Positions 9,415 through 19,947 of a stretch of DNA of 64,000 bases are shown piece after piece. This DNA is from an uncultured Bacteroidota bacterium (GTDB lineage: Bacteria; Bacteroidota; Bacteroidia; Flavobacteriales; Flavobacteriaceae), in contig CACHZY010000005.1 in the NCBI GenBank assembly GCA_902584445.1, positions 1 through 64,000 of the forward strand. The letters are read 5' to 3'. Made by a program: the position numbers and the translations under genes. The notes below the pieces were generated by a model. The model was not told the origin of the DNA. It was given only the letters and a program-made list of their open reading frames with translations, and ran no database searches. Positions within the stretch are counted from its first letter, which is position 1. Every line of letters begins with the position of its first letter.

Positions 9415-10681
9415 CTTAAAAATCATTTTTGACTACGACACTTGGCAAGAGATTTTTAGCTCTATCGCGAAGAACAAAACCCGAACAGTTGTTACTATAA
9501 TTGGGGTGCTATGGGGGATATTTATTTATATCACTCTCTCCGGCTCTGCAAAAGGATTGGACAATGGATTTGACCGCGAATTTCAGGATATGGCAATGAA
9601 TTCGATGTTTGTTTGGCCTCAAAGTACAAGCATACCGTATGCTGGATTTAAAATTGGCAGATCGCCACGTTTGACCATTCAAAATGTCAAAATGCTCAAG
9701 CAACAAGTTCCTGAGATTCAATATATCGCTCCAAGAAATGCCCGTGGAGTAAGAAGCGGTCCACCAGCTAGTGTAGTTTATGGTGATATTTCGAGAACTT
9801 ATAATATTTATGGAGACTATCCTGAATACACTGAAATCTCCACAAAGAAAATCTATAAAGGGGGTAGGTTTATCAATAATTCAGATATAACGAATAAACG
9901 TAAAGTTTGTGTAATTGGGGAAAGGACAAAAAAAGAATTATTTGAAAAGGATGATAATCCAGTAGGGAAATTTATTAGAATAGATAACGTATATTTTCAA
10001 GTGGTTGGAGTACATAAATATAATCCAGGTGGAGGTTTTGAAACTGATGGGGATATCTTTATTCCTTTTGAAACCTTTAGAAATCTCTACAATACAGGTG
10101 ACAAGGTCAACTGGTTTGTTATTGCCGCATACGATAATGCCGATGTAATTGCGGTAGAAAAAAAGGTTAAAAAGGTACTTAAGAGAATTCATAATGTATC
10201 TCCTGATGATGAAAGGGCTTTTGGTTCATTTAATTTAGGAGAACTTTTTAATCGCATTAAAGGATTCGCCGATGGAATGACCTTCTTGTCTCTAGTGGTA
10301 GGAATGGCAACTATTATTGCAGGTGTGATCGGTATAGGTAATATCCTTTTAATATCGGTTAAGGAAAGAACTAAAGAGCTGGGAGTAAGACGTGCACTAG
10401 GAGCTACGCCAGCAGAGGTAAGGATTCAGATTGTTTTAGAATCTATTTTCTTGACATTGATTGCAGGAGTTTTAGGGATAATTTTAGGCGCAGTTGCTTT
10501 GGCGACTATCAATTTTTTTACTCAAGACTTAGCTGATTTTCCATATACTAATCCAACCGTTCCAACTCCATTGGTTTTGGGAGCGCTATTGATCATGACT
10601 GTTATGGGAACACTAATAGGGTTAATTCCTGCACAGCGAGCAGTTAGTATAAAACCTATAGATGCACTTAGAGAAGAATAA
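9407..10681 (+). CDS. MacB-like ABC transporter permease (second)
   Basis: SVKERTKELGVRRALGATPAEVRIQIVLESIFLTLIAG; overlaps previous gene by 8 nt. Confidence 0.92.
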   Translation: MNSLKIIFDYDTWQEIFSSIAKNKTRTVVTIIGVLWGIFIYITLSGSAKGLDNGFDREFQDMAMNSMFVWPQSTSIPYAGFKIGRSPRLTIQNVKMLKQQVPEIQYIAPRNARGVRSGPPASVVYGDISRTYNIYGDYPEYTEISTKKIYKGGRFINNSDITNKRKVCVIGERTKKELFEKDDNPVGKFIRIDNVYFQVVGVHKYNPGGGFETDGDIFIPFETFRNLYNTGDKVNWFVIAAYDNADVIAVEKKVKKVLKRIHNVSPDDERAFGSFNLGELFNRIKGFADGMTFLSLVVGMATIIAGVIGIGNILLISVKERTKELGVRRALGATPAEVRIQIVLESIFLTLIAGVLGIILGAVALATINFFTQDLADFPYTNPTVPTPLVLGALLIMTVMGTLIGLIPAQRAVSIKPIDALREE

Positions 10682-10696
10682 TTAATAACACCTAAT

Positions 10697-11821
10697 ATGA
10701 AAATTTTAAAAAATACAGCAATTGCATTCTTGTTTTTTGGAATGGCATTTGCTATGGGATACTTTATCAAAACCAATGCTAAATCACTAATTGAATATGA
10801 AACCAAAACTCCCAGAATTTTATCTATTGAAAATAAAACAGTAGTGACTGGAAAAGTTATTCCTGAGGATGAGGTTGAGATTAAACCTCAAATATCGGGT
10901 ATTATCGAAAAACTTTTTGTCGAAGAAGGAGATTTAGTTACAAACGGAGACCTTTTAGCCAAGGTAAAAGTCGTTCCAAATGAACAATCACTAAATTCTG
11001 CTAAAGGGAGACTTTCAAACGCTAAGCTTGTTTTGAGAAACGCTGAGGTCGAATACGATAGAAATAAGCAGCTTTTTGATAAAGAGATTATTTCAAGACA
11101 AAATTTTGATAATGTAGAACTAAGTTATAACCAAGCAAAACAAAATGTTGAAAATGCAAAATCTGATCTTGAGATTATTCAATTGGGTTCTACTGGGGGT
11201 TCTACAATTGCAAATACAAATATTAGGGCGATTGTCCCCGGAACTATTTTAGAAATTCCAGTTAAAGAAGGAGACCAAGTAATTGAGAGTAATACTTTTA
11301 ACGCAGGAACAACGATCGCGACCGTAGCGGATCTTAATAAAATGATTTTTGAAGGAAAAGTAGATGAGGCTGAAGTTGCCAAATTGAAAATTGATATGCC
11401 TCTTAAAGTCACACTTGGAGCAATAGAGAATAAAGAGTTTGATGCCCAATTAAAATTTATTGCCCCTAAGGGAAATGAGGAGCAAGGGACAGTTCAGTTT
11501 AAGGTTGAAGGAGAAGTATTTCTTGATGATTCGGTTTTTGTTCGTGCAGGTTATAGCGCAAATGCCTCTTTGCTTCTTGAGAAAAAAGATAGCGTCATGA
11601 GTATTCCAGAGGCACTTCTGCAATTTGACAGGGAGACAAATAAACCCTATGTTGAGATCAAAGATGAAAAAGGAAAGTTTGTTCGAAAAAAAATAGAAAC
11701 TGGAATTTCGGATGGTATAAATGTTGAAATTTTGTCAGGTCTTGAACTGGAAGATAAGATTAAGGTTTGGAATAAAACTGAGCCTTTCAAACTCGATGAA
11801 GAAGAGGAAGACAAAAATTAA
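10697..11821 (+). CDS. Efflux periplasmic adaptor (MacA/HlyD family)
   Basis: VTGKVIPEDEVEIKPQISGIIEKLFVEEGDLVTNGDLLAKVK; coiled-coil; IRAIVPGTILEIPVKEGDQVIE. Confidence 0.93.
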   Translation: MKILKNTAIAFLFFGMAFAMGYFIKTNAKSLIEYETKTPRILSIENKTVVTGKVIPEDEVEIKPQISGIIEKLFVEEGDLVTNGDLLAKVKVVPNEQSLNSAKGRLSNAKLVLRNAEVEYDRNKQLFDKEIISRQNFDNVELSYNQAKQNVENAKSDLEIIQLGSTGGSTIANTNIRAIVPGTILEIPVKEGDQVIESNTFNAGTTIATVADLNKMIFEGKVDEAEVAKLKIDMPLKVTLGAIENKEFDAQLKFIAPKGNEEQGTVQFKVEGEVFLDDSVFVRAGYSANASLLLEKKDSVMSIPEALLQFDRETNKPYVEIKDEKGKFVRKKIETGISDGINVEILSGLELEDKIKVWNKTEPFKLDEEEEDKN

Positions 11822-11827
11822 TTTAAT

Positions 11828-13252
11828 ATGAAAAACTTCAGAGTACTTTTATCGATTTATTTTTTGTTTACAATCTACAGCCTTCAATCCCAAAAGGTTA
11901 ACATGAACCTAATTGAGTGCGTAGAAATGGCGGTGAAAAAAAATATTTCCGTTAAGCAAATTGAACTTAGAGGTCTTGAGGCAGCAATCGATAAAAATGA
12001 TGCTAAAGGAAACTTTTTGCCATCGATCAACGCTCAGGCCAATCACTCTTGGAATATAGGTTTAAACCAAGATATTACAAGAGGGACACTTGAGAATAGA
12101 ACTACCCAATATACATCTATGGGTGCTAACTTAAGCGTTGATCTATATCGTGGATTACGAAACTTAAATCAAATGTACCGTGCTAATTTAGCAATATTGG
12201 CGAGTCAGCTGCAGCTCGATGACGTAAAGGACGATATTCGTCTTATGGTAGCTAATTCCTATCTTCAGATCATGTTTAACATCGAAATCCTGGATGTTCA
12301 AAAATCCCAATTGGAGGTTACCAAAGCAGATGCTGATAGAACCCAAAAAATGATTGAATCAGGAATTCGTATAAAAGCTGATTTACTTGAGATTGAAGCA
12401 ACCATGGCATCACAAGAGCAGGCTGTTGTAATCGCCGAAAATAATTTGAGATTATCAAAAATTAATTTAGCACAGATGCTCTCAATTACTGATTATGAAA
12501 ACTTTGATATCGTAGTTATGGATATGGACGTTCCTTTTGCTCAGATATTAGCCCAAAATCCAAAGACTATTTACGAAAAAGCACTTACACATCGCAATGA
12601 TATTAAACTGCTTTTGACCAATATTGAGATTGCAGAAAAAGATATTCAATTAGCTAAAGGAGGTTTACAGCCAAACCTTACCGCCTTTTACGGTTTTAAC
12701 AGTCGGGTCTCTTACGCAGATAGGTTTACTGGGAATGGGATTTTTAACGATGTACCCATTGGATTTGTCCCTTCGACAAATGAGACTGTTTTAAGATCTG
12801 TTGAGGGGAGTAAAACGGTTGGACCACTTTCTTTTGAAGACCAATTCAATTTTAATAAAGGGCATAACCTAGGTTTGAGATTAAACGTCCCTATTTTTAA
12901 TGGTAATGCTGCTAGAAATAATGTAGAAAGATCTAAAGTTAATTTACTCCGTCAGCAAAATCAATTAGAACAAGAAAAACTAAACTTGGAAAGCACAATC
13001 AATGAGGCATATAATAGTGCTAAGGGGGCTTATAAGTTATATGAGGCATCAAAGAAAACCGCACTCGCTAGGGATAGGGCTTATCAAGATGCTATCAATC
13101 GCTTTGAGGCAGGCGTAATGAATTCTTTTGATTTTAATCAAATCAAGCAGCGCTTTGATGTAGCCACATCGGATGTCGTTCGTGCTAAGTTTGATTATAT
13201 TTTTAAGCTGAAAGTCCTTGAGTTCTATTTTGGTCTGACCATAACGCTTTAG
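11828..13252 (+). CDS. TolC-family outer membrane efflux protein
   Basis: Signal peptide, paired OEP-type domains, INEAYNSAKGAYKLYEASKKTALARDRAYQDAINRFEAG; last gene of efflux operon. Confidence 0.92.
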   Translation: MKNFRVLLSIYFLFTIYSLQSQKVNMNLIECVEMAVKKNISVKQIELRGLEAAIDKNDAKGNFLPSINAQANHSWNIGLNQDITRGTLENRTTQYTSMGANLSVDLYRGLRNLNQMYRANLAILASQLQLDDVKDDIRLMVANSYLQIMFNIEILDVQKSQLEVTKADADRTQKMIESGIRIKADLLEIEATMASQEQAVVIAENNLRLSKINLAQMLSITDYENFDIVVMDMDVPFAQILAQNPKTIYEKALTHRNDIKLLLTNIEIAEKDIQLAKGGLQPNLTAFYGFNSRVSYADRFTGNGIFNDVPIGFVPSTNETVLRSVEGSKTVGPLSFEDQFNFNKGHNLGLRLNVPIFNGNAARNNVERSKVNLLRQQNQLEQEKLNLESTINEAYNSAKGAYKLYEASKKTALARDRAYQDAINRFEAGVMNSFDFNQIKQRFDVATSDVVRAKFDYIFKLKVLEFYFGLTITL

Positions 13253-13263
13253 ATCCGTTTTTT

Positions 13264-13271
13264 TACTTTTG
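13264..13271 (+). promoter_or_regulatory. TACTTTTG (TAnnTTTG -7 element) 4 nt upstream of the tsaB GTG start
   Basis: Direct match to the Bacteroidetes -7 consensus; no well-spaced -33 TTG seen. Confidence 0.4.
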
Positions 13272-13275
13272 TGAA

Positions 13276-13956
13276 GTGAGTATTATTTTACATATAGAAA
13301 CAGCTACTAGAAACTGTTCTGTCGCTTTAAGCCATTCAGGAAAACTATTGGCTTTAATGGAAAATTATTCTGAAAATTATAGTCATAGTGAACAATTGCA
13401 CGGGTTTATCCAAAAGGTTTTAAAAAAGGCTGATATGCAAGCTTCTTTTATTGACGCTGTTGCTGTAAGTAAAGGTCCAGGCTCCTATACTGGCCTAAGA
13501 ATCGGAGTTGCTGCAGCTAAAGGTATTTGTTTTGCTTTAGATCTTCCACTTATTGGAATCAATTCCCTCGAAGTTCTTGCGGGAAAAGCAAACCTGATCG
13601 AGGAGACCTTGTTGTTTCCAATGTTTGATGCCCGAAGAATGGAAGTTTACACAATGGTGCTTAATGAGAAAAAAGAAGTTTTGAAACCTACCTTTGCTGA
13701 GATCATTACAGAAAACAGCTTTGATTATTTCCCTAAGGACAAAAAGTGGATTTTTATGGGTGAAGGTGCTCAAAAGTGTAAAACCCTTCTCAATGCACCT
13801 CATATTGATTACAGGGATGATTTGAAATTCCCCTCAACTAAGGAAATGATTCCATTGGCATGGGAGTCCTACAAAGTTAAAAAATTCGAGGATGTTGCCT
13901 ATTTCGAGCCTTTTTACCTTAAGGAGTTTTTTACTAATGCAAAGAAGAAAATTTAG
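13276..13956 (+). CDS. tsaB: tRNA threonylcarbamoyladenosine biosynthesis protein TsaB
   Basis: ILHIETATRNCSVALSHSGKLL, VSKGPGSYTGLRIGVAAAKGICFALDLPLIGINSLEVLA. GTG start. Confidence 0.95.
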   Translation: MSIILHIETATRNCSVALSHSGKLLALMENYSENYSHSEQLHGFIQKVLKKADMQASFIDAVAVSKGPGSYTGLRIGVAAAKGICFALDLPLIGINSLEVLAGKANLIEETLLFPMFDARRMEVYTMVLNEKKEVLKPTFAEIITENSFDYFPKDKKWIFMGEGAQKCKTLLNAPHIDYRDDLKFPSTKEMIPLAWESYKVKKFEDVAYFEPFYLKEFFTNAKKKI

Positions 13957-13962
13957 GATTAG

Positions 13963-14856
13963 TTATCCATTCACTGCCTCTACTAAATTTACCTTTCCAG
14001 GTAGCATTTCTTTTAAGATATTTTCAATACCGTTTTTTAAAGTAAAAGTAGAGGAGGGACAACCACTGCAGGCACCTTGAAGTAGAACCTTTACTAATTT
14101 TTCTTTTTTATTGTAAGAGTCAAATATAATATTACCACCATCTGACGCCACAGCAGGCTTCACATATTCGTCCAAAACTTTAATTATTTCTTTCTCTGTT
14201 TTATTTAAACTATCAAAGCTTACTGAGGTGACTTTTTTTTCAACCTTTAGAAAAGAGCTGCCTAAAATTATTTTTTCATTCTCTAAATAACTTTTGATAA
14301 AACTTCTTAAGTCCATTACGATTTCCTCCCATTCTGTTCCATCGTGTTTAGAAATTGAAATATAGTTTTCGTCTAAAAAAACTTCTCTCACAAAAGAGAA
14401 ATTAAAAAGGGCTTTGACTAAAGGAGCATCAATAGAGTCATCTATACTTTCAAATGAAATAGATTGATCGGTAAGTTTTATATTGGCCACAAACTTCATT
14501 ACTGATGGATTGGGAGTGCTTTCTGCGTAGATCGTAATAGGTGATTTTTTCATATTTTTTGGCTCATCGATAATCGATCCACCATCATTCAAGTAATCCT
14601 CAATCTGCGAAGCAACTTCAGTTATTACTTCCTCCCAATCTAGTATATCAAATCGTTCTACTATAATTGTATTATTCTTAATAGATACTCTTTTGACAAA
14701 TGGAAGATAAAATAATTGTTTTACCAATGGTGAGTCGACAGCTTGGTCTATATTCGTATAGGTTTTAGTAAAATTAATTTTGGCGGTCTGATTAATGGTA
14801 AACTTTGCCAGTTTGGCTCCGCTTTTGCAACTTGCGACAATCTGTATCCTCTGCAT
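13963..14856 (-). CDS. NifU/Nfu-type Fe-S scaffold (duplicated Nfu N-terminal domains plus NifU C-terminal domain)
   Basis: ESTPNPSVMKFVANIKL repeat region; C-terminal VASDGGNIIFDSYNKKEKLVKVLLQGACSGCPSSTFTLKNGIENILKEMLP. Confidence 0.92.
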   Translation of the reverse strand: MQRIQIVASCKSGAKLAKFTINQTAKINFTKTYTNIDQAVDSPLVKQLFYLPFVKRVSIKNNTIIVERFDILDWEEVITEVASQIEDYLNDGGSIIDEPKNMKKSPITIYAESTPNPSVMKFVANIKLTDQSISFESIDDSIDAPLVKALFNFSFVREVFLDENYISISKHDGTEWEEIVMDLRSFIKSYLENEKIILGSSFLKVEKKVTSVSFDSLNKTEKEIIKVLDEYVKPAVASDGGNIIFDSYNKKEKLVKVLLQGACSGCPSSTFTLKNGIENILKEMLPGKVNLVEAVNG

Positions 14857-14948
14857 TCTTTTTTTACAAATTTACAAAAATCCATTTCCATTTAAGAAAT
14901 CTGCTTGCGCTTTGTATCTATTTTTTAATTTAGAGGAAATATCCAATT

Positions 14949-15458
14949 ATGTTAATCAAATCAGTTCGGGGTTTTACCCCAAAATATGGTATCGATTGTT
15001 TTTTTGCAGAAAATTCTACAATTATCGGTGAAGTCATCATGGGAGACAATTGTTCCGTCTGGTATCAAGCGATTATTCGAGGGGATGTTAACTCTATAGA
15101 GATAGGTAATTGTGTTAATATTCAGGATGGCGCTGTTGTGCACGGGACTTATGAGCAATCAGGGACAAAAATCGGAAATCATGTTTCTGTTGGACATAAT
15201 GCTATTATTCATGGTTGTACAATAAAAGATAGTGTTTTGGTTGGCATGGGAAGTATAATAATGGACGATAGTGTCATAGAGTCCAACAGTATCATAGCTG
15301 CAGGAAGTGTTTTACCGAGAAATACAATTGTTCCCACAGGATCTGTTTTTGCTGGGGTACCTGCAAAAAAAATTAAAGAAATTGATCTCGGCCTTCAAAA
15401 GGGAGAAATAGAGAGGATTGCTAAGAATTATCTTACCTATGCTTCTTGGTTTAAATAA
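14949..15458 (+). CDS. Gamma carbonic anhydrase-family hexapeptide-repeat protein
   Basis: Left-handed beta-helix hexapeptides; NCSVWYQAIIRGDVNSIEIGNCVNIQDGAVVHGTYE...VGHNAIIHGCTIKDSVLVGMGSII. Confidence 0.92.
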   Translation: MLIKSVRGFTPKYGIDCFFAENSTIIGEVIMGDNCSVWYQAIIRGDVNSIEIGNCVNIQDGAVVHGTYEQSGTKIGNHVSVGHNAIIHGCTIKDSVLVGMGSIIMDDSVIESNSIIAAGSVLPRNTIVPTGSVFAGVPAKKIKEIDLGLQKGEIERIAKNYLTYASWFK

Positions 15459-15460
15459 AA

Positions 15461-15482
15461 AAACTCCCAATTATGGGAGTTT
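15461..15482. terminator. Bidirectional Rho-independent terminator between convergent genes
   Basis: Perfect 9-bp stem AAACTCCCA / TGGGAGTTT with A- and T-rich flanks between ORFs ending at 15458 (+) and 15508 (-). Confidence 0.75.
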
Positions 15483-15507
15483 AATCTTCTTTTAAACGTT
15501 GGAAAAA

Positions 15508-16017
15508 TTAGAATCCTAATTCAACTTTTACATCAGACATAATATCTTTACCTTTTGCGATGATAACACTGCCACCGGCAGAAGAATCTAACACATAATC
15601 AAACCCCAATTGTACTGCGATCTTGTCTATGGCAGCTCGGGCTTTTTCTATTAATGGCTGCATCATATCTACAGACTTTTTTTGAAGCTCCTGAGAAACA
15701 GTTTGCTGGAATTCTTGAATTCCTCTCTGCATATCTTCAAGCTCTTTTTGTCTTTTTTGATTTATAATTTCAGTTTGGTTATTAGCATCAGCAGCGTAAG
15801 TTTGAGCTTTTGTTTGCAATTCCTTGTAAGTACTTTCCATATCGGCAGTATATGTATCTTCTAGTTTTTTTAATTCCTTTTGAGCGGCAATGACTTCTGG
15901 CATTTCACTAATTAGTTTCTGAACTTCAATATGTGCTACTTTTACTTGCCCACTAATAATACTCAATGGAGTAATTAAAAATAAAAGGGGAATAAAAAGA
16001 TTTTTTAATTTTTTCAT
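15508..16017 (-). CDS. OmpH/Skp-family periplasmic chaperone
   Basis: Signal peptide, VKVAHIEVQKLISEMPEVIAAQKELKKLEDTY, coiled-coil, FDYVLDSSAGGSVIIAKGKDIMSDV. Confidence 0.92.
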   Translation of the reverse strand: MKKLKNLFIPLLFLITPLSIISGQVKVAHIEVQKLISEMPEVIAAQKELKKLEDTYTADMESTYKELQTKAQTYAADANNQTEIINQKRQKELEDMQRGIQEFQQTVSQELQKKSVDMMQPLIEKARAAIDKIAVQLGFDYVLDSSAGGSVIIAKGKDIMSDVKVELGF

Positions 16018-16047
16018 CGTAATAGTTTTAATTTTTGTATACAGGTT

Positions 16048-16614
16048 TCAATTTTTTCTGGAGCTAATTTTCTCTTTTCTTTCTTTAATTCTTTCTTGGA
16101 CTTGAATTCTTTTCAAAACCAGGTCGCTAATATCGTAATTTTTTGCTGAATACAACATAATTATATCGGAAGATCGATCGAAAACAAAGTCGTACTTACG
16201 TTCTTTTGCAATATCTTGCACAATTGACAATACTTGATCTTGAACAGGTTTTATTAGCTGATTTTTTTGGATTATCATATCTCCGTTGGGACCAAATCTT
16301 TTCTCCTGAAGACTTACTATTTCGGAAGCAAAATCTCTAATTTCTAATTCCCTATCTTCAATGAGCTCAGGGGTTAAAAGTATTTTTTCAACCGTAAACT
16401 GATCTTGGATTTGTTTGAGTTTGATTTTTTTTAATTCTATCTCTTTTTTCCACTGAGAAATTTTTTCATCTAGTAGGATATTTGCAGTACTAAACTCTTT
16501 GTTATTGCTTAATATTATATCCATATCAATATATGCAATGCGAGCTCCTCTTTGACCCTGAAGTATTGAGGGAATCATGTAAATTATAAAAATTAAATTT
16601 AAAATTCTTTTCAT
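16048..16614 (-). CDS. OmpH/Skp-family periplasmic chaperone (second copy)
   Basis: RIAYIDMDIILSNNKEFSTANILLDEKISQWKKEIE...YDFVFDRSSDIIMLYSAKNYDISDLV. Confidence 0.9.
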   Translation of the reverse strand: MKRILNLIFIIYMIPSILQGQRGARIAYIDMDIILSNNKEFSTANILLDEKISQWKKEIELKKIKLKQIQDQFTVEKILLTPELIEDRELEIRDFASEIVSLQEKRFGPNGDMIIQKNQLIKPVQDQVLSIVQDIAKERKYDFVFDRSSDIIMLYSAKNYDISDLVLKRIQVQERIKERKEKISSRKN

Positions 16615-16681
16615 TATGCTCTTAAGAATATTGTACTAAATTAATAACGATAAAAACGAACAAATATTTTAGTTATAAATT

Positions 16682-19243
16682 TTAAAATTGTTGTCCAATA
16701 ATAAAATGAGTTTCCCAACCATTTGGCTCATTAGCACCAGTTGGATTATCAAAGCCATAACCAAAGTCAATTCCTAAAAGTCCAAATGCAGGCATGAAAA
16801 TTCTTACACCCATACCAGCTGAACGCTTTGAATTAAAAGGATTAAAATCTCTAAAACTATTATAACCATTTCCTGATTCAAGAAATGATAATGCAAATAT
16901 TGAAGCACTTGGCTTTAAAGTCAATGGATACCTCAATTCCACAGTAAATTTATTGTAGATTAATGAGCCATCTTGACTGGAAAGCGATTGATTTTTATAT
17001 CCCCTTAGAGCAATTGTCTCTCGTCCATCTAATGCATAATTTTGCATTCCGTCTCCCCCCAAGTAAAATCTTTCAAAAGGGATATTTCCTCTTTCATTAT
17101 TATAAGCACCAATAAAACCAAAGTCTGTTTGAGTCTTAAGAACTAATTTCCCAATTAGAGTTGTATACCACTCCCCATTAAACTTGAGTTTGTAGTATTC
17201 TAACCATCTAAATTTTTCTTGGTCAATTTTCTCCGTATTAGGATTGCCATTTGAAAGTTGAAACTCTTTCTGGCTTTTTAAATTCGAATAGTCCACTCCA
17301 TTTATAAGAGAATACGGAGGAGTTAGTTTAGCACTTATTGTAAATTTTGAGCCTCCTACTGGAAAAATAGGATTTGTAAAGGTATTATTTCTGGACAGTG
17401 CTATGGTATAGGCCAAGTTATTTGCTTGACCATCTCCAAATGTGAAAAGACCTGTATAGTAGTTGTTTAGATCGTAATATTGATAAGCAATTGCTTGTGA
17501 TAGGGTGAAAAAGTCGTCAGGAACTTTAAGTCTTTTTGCCAATCCAAGGGTAAGACCACTAATTTGAAAATATTGGCTTTTATCAGCTCGACCAGTGAAG
17601 AAGTCATACCTATACTGAACAGTATGGGATAGAGATGTAGAAAATTGTACAGGCTGCCTTCCACCTAGCCAAGGTTCAGCAAAACTAAAACTATAAGTAC
17701 TGTAAAACTGACTTGCTTGCAATCGAAGACTTAGACTTTGTCCATCTCCCATTGGAAGAGGCTTATATGTATCAAGATTAAAAATATTTTTCATAGAAAA
17801 ATTATTGAATGAAAGCCCAAGAGTTCCAATAAAACCTCCACCGCCATAACCTCCCTGCAGCTCAATTTGGCTGGCGCCAGCCTCTGTTAATCCATATTCT
17901 ATATCAACTGTTCCTGCATTTGGATCTACATTTTTAAAATCAGGATTTATATTCTCAGCATCAAAAAAACCTAGTTGACCTAATTCTCTCACTGTTCTAA
18001 CGACCATGTCTTTACTGTATAATTCTCCAGGTTTTGTTCTCAATTCTCTGAAAATAACATGGTCATTGGTCTTTGTATTTCCAATTACAGATATTTTATT
18101 GAATTGGGCAATTTTACCTTCATTAACTCGTATTTCAAAATCGATTGTATCATTTTCTGCACTTACCTCAACTGCATTGATACTTGAAAAAAGGTAGCCA
18201 TTATTTTGATATAAGTTTGAAAGATCATTGGCGTCAGGTTTTTCGTCTGCAATACGTTTTTTTAGGAGTACACCGTTGTATGCATCTCCTTTTTTTATTC
18301 CAAGAATCTGAGCTAATTGAAAATCACTATATATAGAGTTTCCAAGAAAATTAATATCACCAAAATAATACCTATTACCCTCTTCTACCTTGAAATTAAT
18401 TGAAAGCGTGTTGTCATCATTCATTGACAAACTATCCTTTATGATCCTTGCATCACGATAGCCCTTTTCTTTAAAAAAATCTAATAAATTTTGTTTGTCT
18501 TCAGCATATTCTTCCTCAAGTAATTTAGATTTTTTCCAAAAACGTAATGGGAAACTCTTTTTAGTCTTTTTTAGCTGAGATCGAAGTTTTTTATCACTAA
18601 AAATTTTATTCCCTTCAAAATCAATGTCCTTGATTTTCACTCTCTCACCCAAGTCGACATTAACCAACATCTTAAATGTATTACTCTTTAAAGAGTCTTC
18701 TAACATATTAAAATTAACTTTAGTATTTATAAACCCATCTTTTTTGAATTTATTAATAATATAGTTTTTTGTATTGGTTAAAAAGCTTTCAGAAAGTTTC
18801 TTTCCTGGAGAGAGTTCGGTTTCATCGATTAGTGGATCTATTTTACTAGACTTAAGTCCTGTAATTTTTACCTCACCAAGAGTGGGAAGTTCCTCAATTT
18901 CTATTTCAAGCCCAACTCTATCTCCATCAAATTTTGTAACATAAAAATTTATATCACTAAATAATTGCAGGTTCCAAAGTTTTTTAATTATGCTACTAAT
19001 TTCATCACCAGGAATATTAATTTTTTGCCCTTTCCTGAGTTGACTGTATGAAATTACGGTTTGGTCGCTAAAAGTTTTTATACCACTTACTGAAATAGAA
19101 TCTATAGTGTAGAGTTTTCCTTTGACAAATTTATCCAAGCTTTGAGCTTGGGAAAGTTTAGTCCCTAATAAAAAGATTGAACACAAAAATAAACCTGTCT
19201 TAAATAAATAATTATTTAAGAAGCTGCTCGCTCGTTTTTCCAA
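16682..19243 (-). CDS. bamA: Outer membrane assembly factor BamA (POTRA domains plus Omp85 barrel)
   Basis: 853 aa; POTRA repeats; barrel with GGDGMQNYALDGRETIALRGY and GMGVRIFMPAFGLLGIDFGYGFD; ends in aromatic IIGQQF. Confidence 0.94.
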   Translation of the reverse strand: MEKRASSFLNNYLFKTGLFLCSIFLLGTKLSQAQSLDKFVKGKLYTIDSISVSGIKTFSDQTVISYSQLRKGQKINIPGDEISSIIKKLWNLQLFSDINFYVTKFDGDRVGLEIEIEELPTLGEVKITGLKSSKIDPLIDETELSPGKKLSESFLTNTKNYIINKFKKDGFINTKVNFNMLEDSLKSNTFKMLVNVDLGERVKIKDIDFEGNKIFSDKKLRSQLKKTKKSFPLRFWKKSKLLEEEYAEDKQNLLDFFKEKGYRDARIIKDSLSMNDDNTLSINFKVEEGNRYYFGDINFLGNSIYSDFQLAQILGIKKGDAYNGVLLKKRIADEKPDANDLSNLYQNNGYLFSSINAVEVSAENDTIDFEIRVNEGKIAQFNKISVIGNTKTNDHVIFRELRTKPGELYSKDMVVRTVRELGQLGFFDAENINPDFKNVDPNAGTVDIEYGLTEAGASQIELQGGYGGGGFIGTLGLSFNNFSMKNIFNLDTYKPLPMGDGQSLSLRLQASQFYSTYSFSFAEPWLGGRQPVQFSTSLSHTVQYRYDFFTGRADKSQYFQISGLTLGLAKRLKVPDDFFTLSQAIAYQYYDLNNYYTGLFTFGDGQANNLAYTIALSRNNTFTNPIFPVGGSKFTISAKLTPPYSLINGVDYSNLKSQKEFQLSNGNPNTEKIDQEKFRWLEYYKLKFNGEWYTTLIGKLVLKTQTDFGFIGAYNNERGNIPFERFYLGGDGMQNYALDGRETIALRGYKNQSLSSQDGSLIYNKFTVELRYPLTLKPSASIFALSFLESGNGYNSFRDFNPFNSKRSAGMGVRIFMPAFGLLGIDFGYGFDNPTGANEPNGWETHFIIGQQF

Positions 19244-19945
19244 ATCTACGTTCTCTTTTTTGGTAATTTATTATTGCTTTGTGCAGATGTCTTTTATTGA
19301 AATCTGGCCACAGCACTTTTGAAAAATACAATTCGGCATAGGCAATTTGCCACAACAGAAAGTTACTAATACGCTTTTCCCCGCTTGTTCTTATAAGCAA
19401 GTCCACATCTGGTAAATTTTGCGTGTAAAGATGCTCATTTATAATGGATTGGTCAATTTTTTCGGGGGAAATTATATTATTTTTGACTTTGATTGCTAAC
19501 TGTTTAAATGTACTTGCAATTTCCTCTCTTCCTCCATAACTAAGCGCAAGGGTCAAAGTCATCTTTTTATTATTTATTGTTTTTTTTTATTACATATTTC
19601 AATTCGTTCTGAACTATTTTTGGTAATTGATCTATGTTTCCAATAACATTCAATTTAATTCTATTCTCAAGAAGTTTTTCAAATTCATTTTTTAAACTAT
19701 TCACTAATAATTTCATTAAGACCCCTATTTCTTCTCTTGGACGATTCCAATTTTCTGTTGAAAAAGCATAAAGAGTAAGGTATCTTATTTTTTAACTCAA
19801 CAGCTTCTTCAACAACTTTTTGTACCGCTTTTATACCATTTTTATGACCAAAAATTCTTTTTTTACCTTTCTGCTCAGCCCAACGTCCGTTGCCATCCAT
19901 AATAATAGCTAGATGGTTTGGCAAGTGATTTTTATTATCTATCAT
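19212..19945 (-). pseudogene. uppS: Isoprenyl transferase (undecaprenyl diphosphate synthase) interrupted by two apparent homopolymer frameshifts
   Basis: ORF 19697..19966 encodes [31 protein letters not shown] 19212..19562 encodes MTLTLALSYGGREEIA...DLLIRTSGEKRISNFLLWQIAYAELYF. The missing middle ([39 protein letters not shown]...ELKYVIKK) lies in a third frame. Removing one base from each of two runs (T6 19788-19793, T9 19580-19588 on +) gives one 243-aa ORF. Confidence 0.9.
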
Positions 19946-19947
19946 AA

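Noticed and set aside
13537-13803. Antisense ORF of 88 aa inside tsaB
   Set aside because: Shadow ORF opposite a strongly conserved gene; no recognisable protein features.
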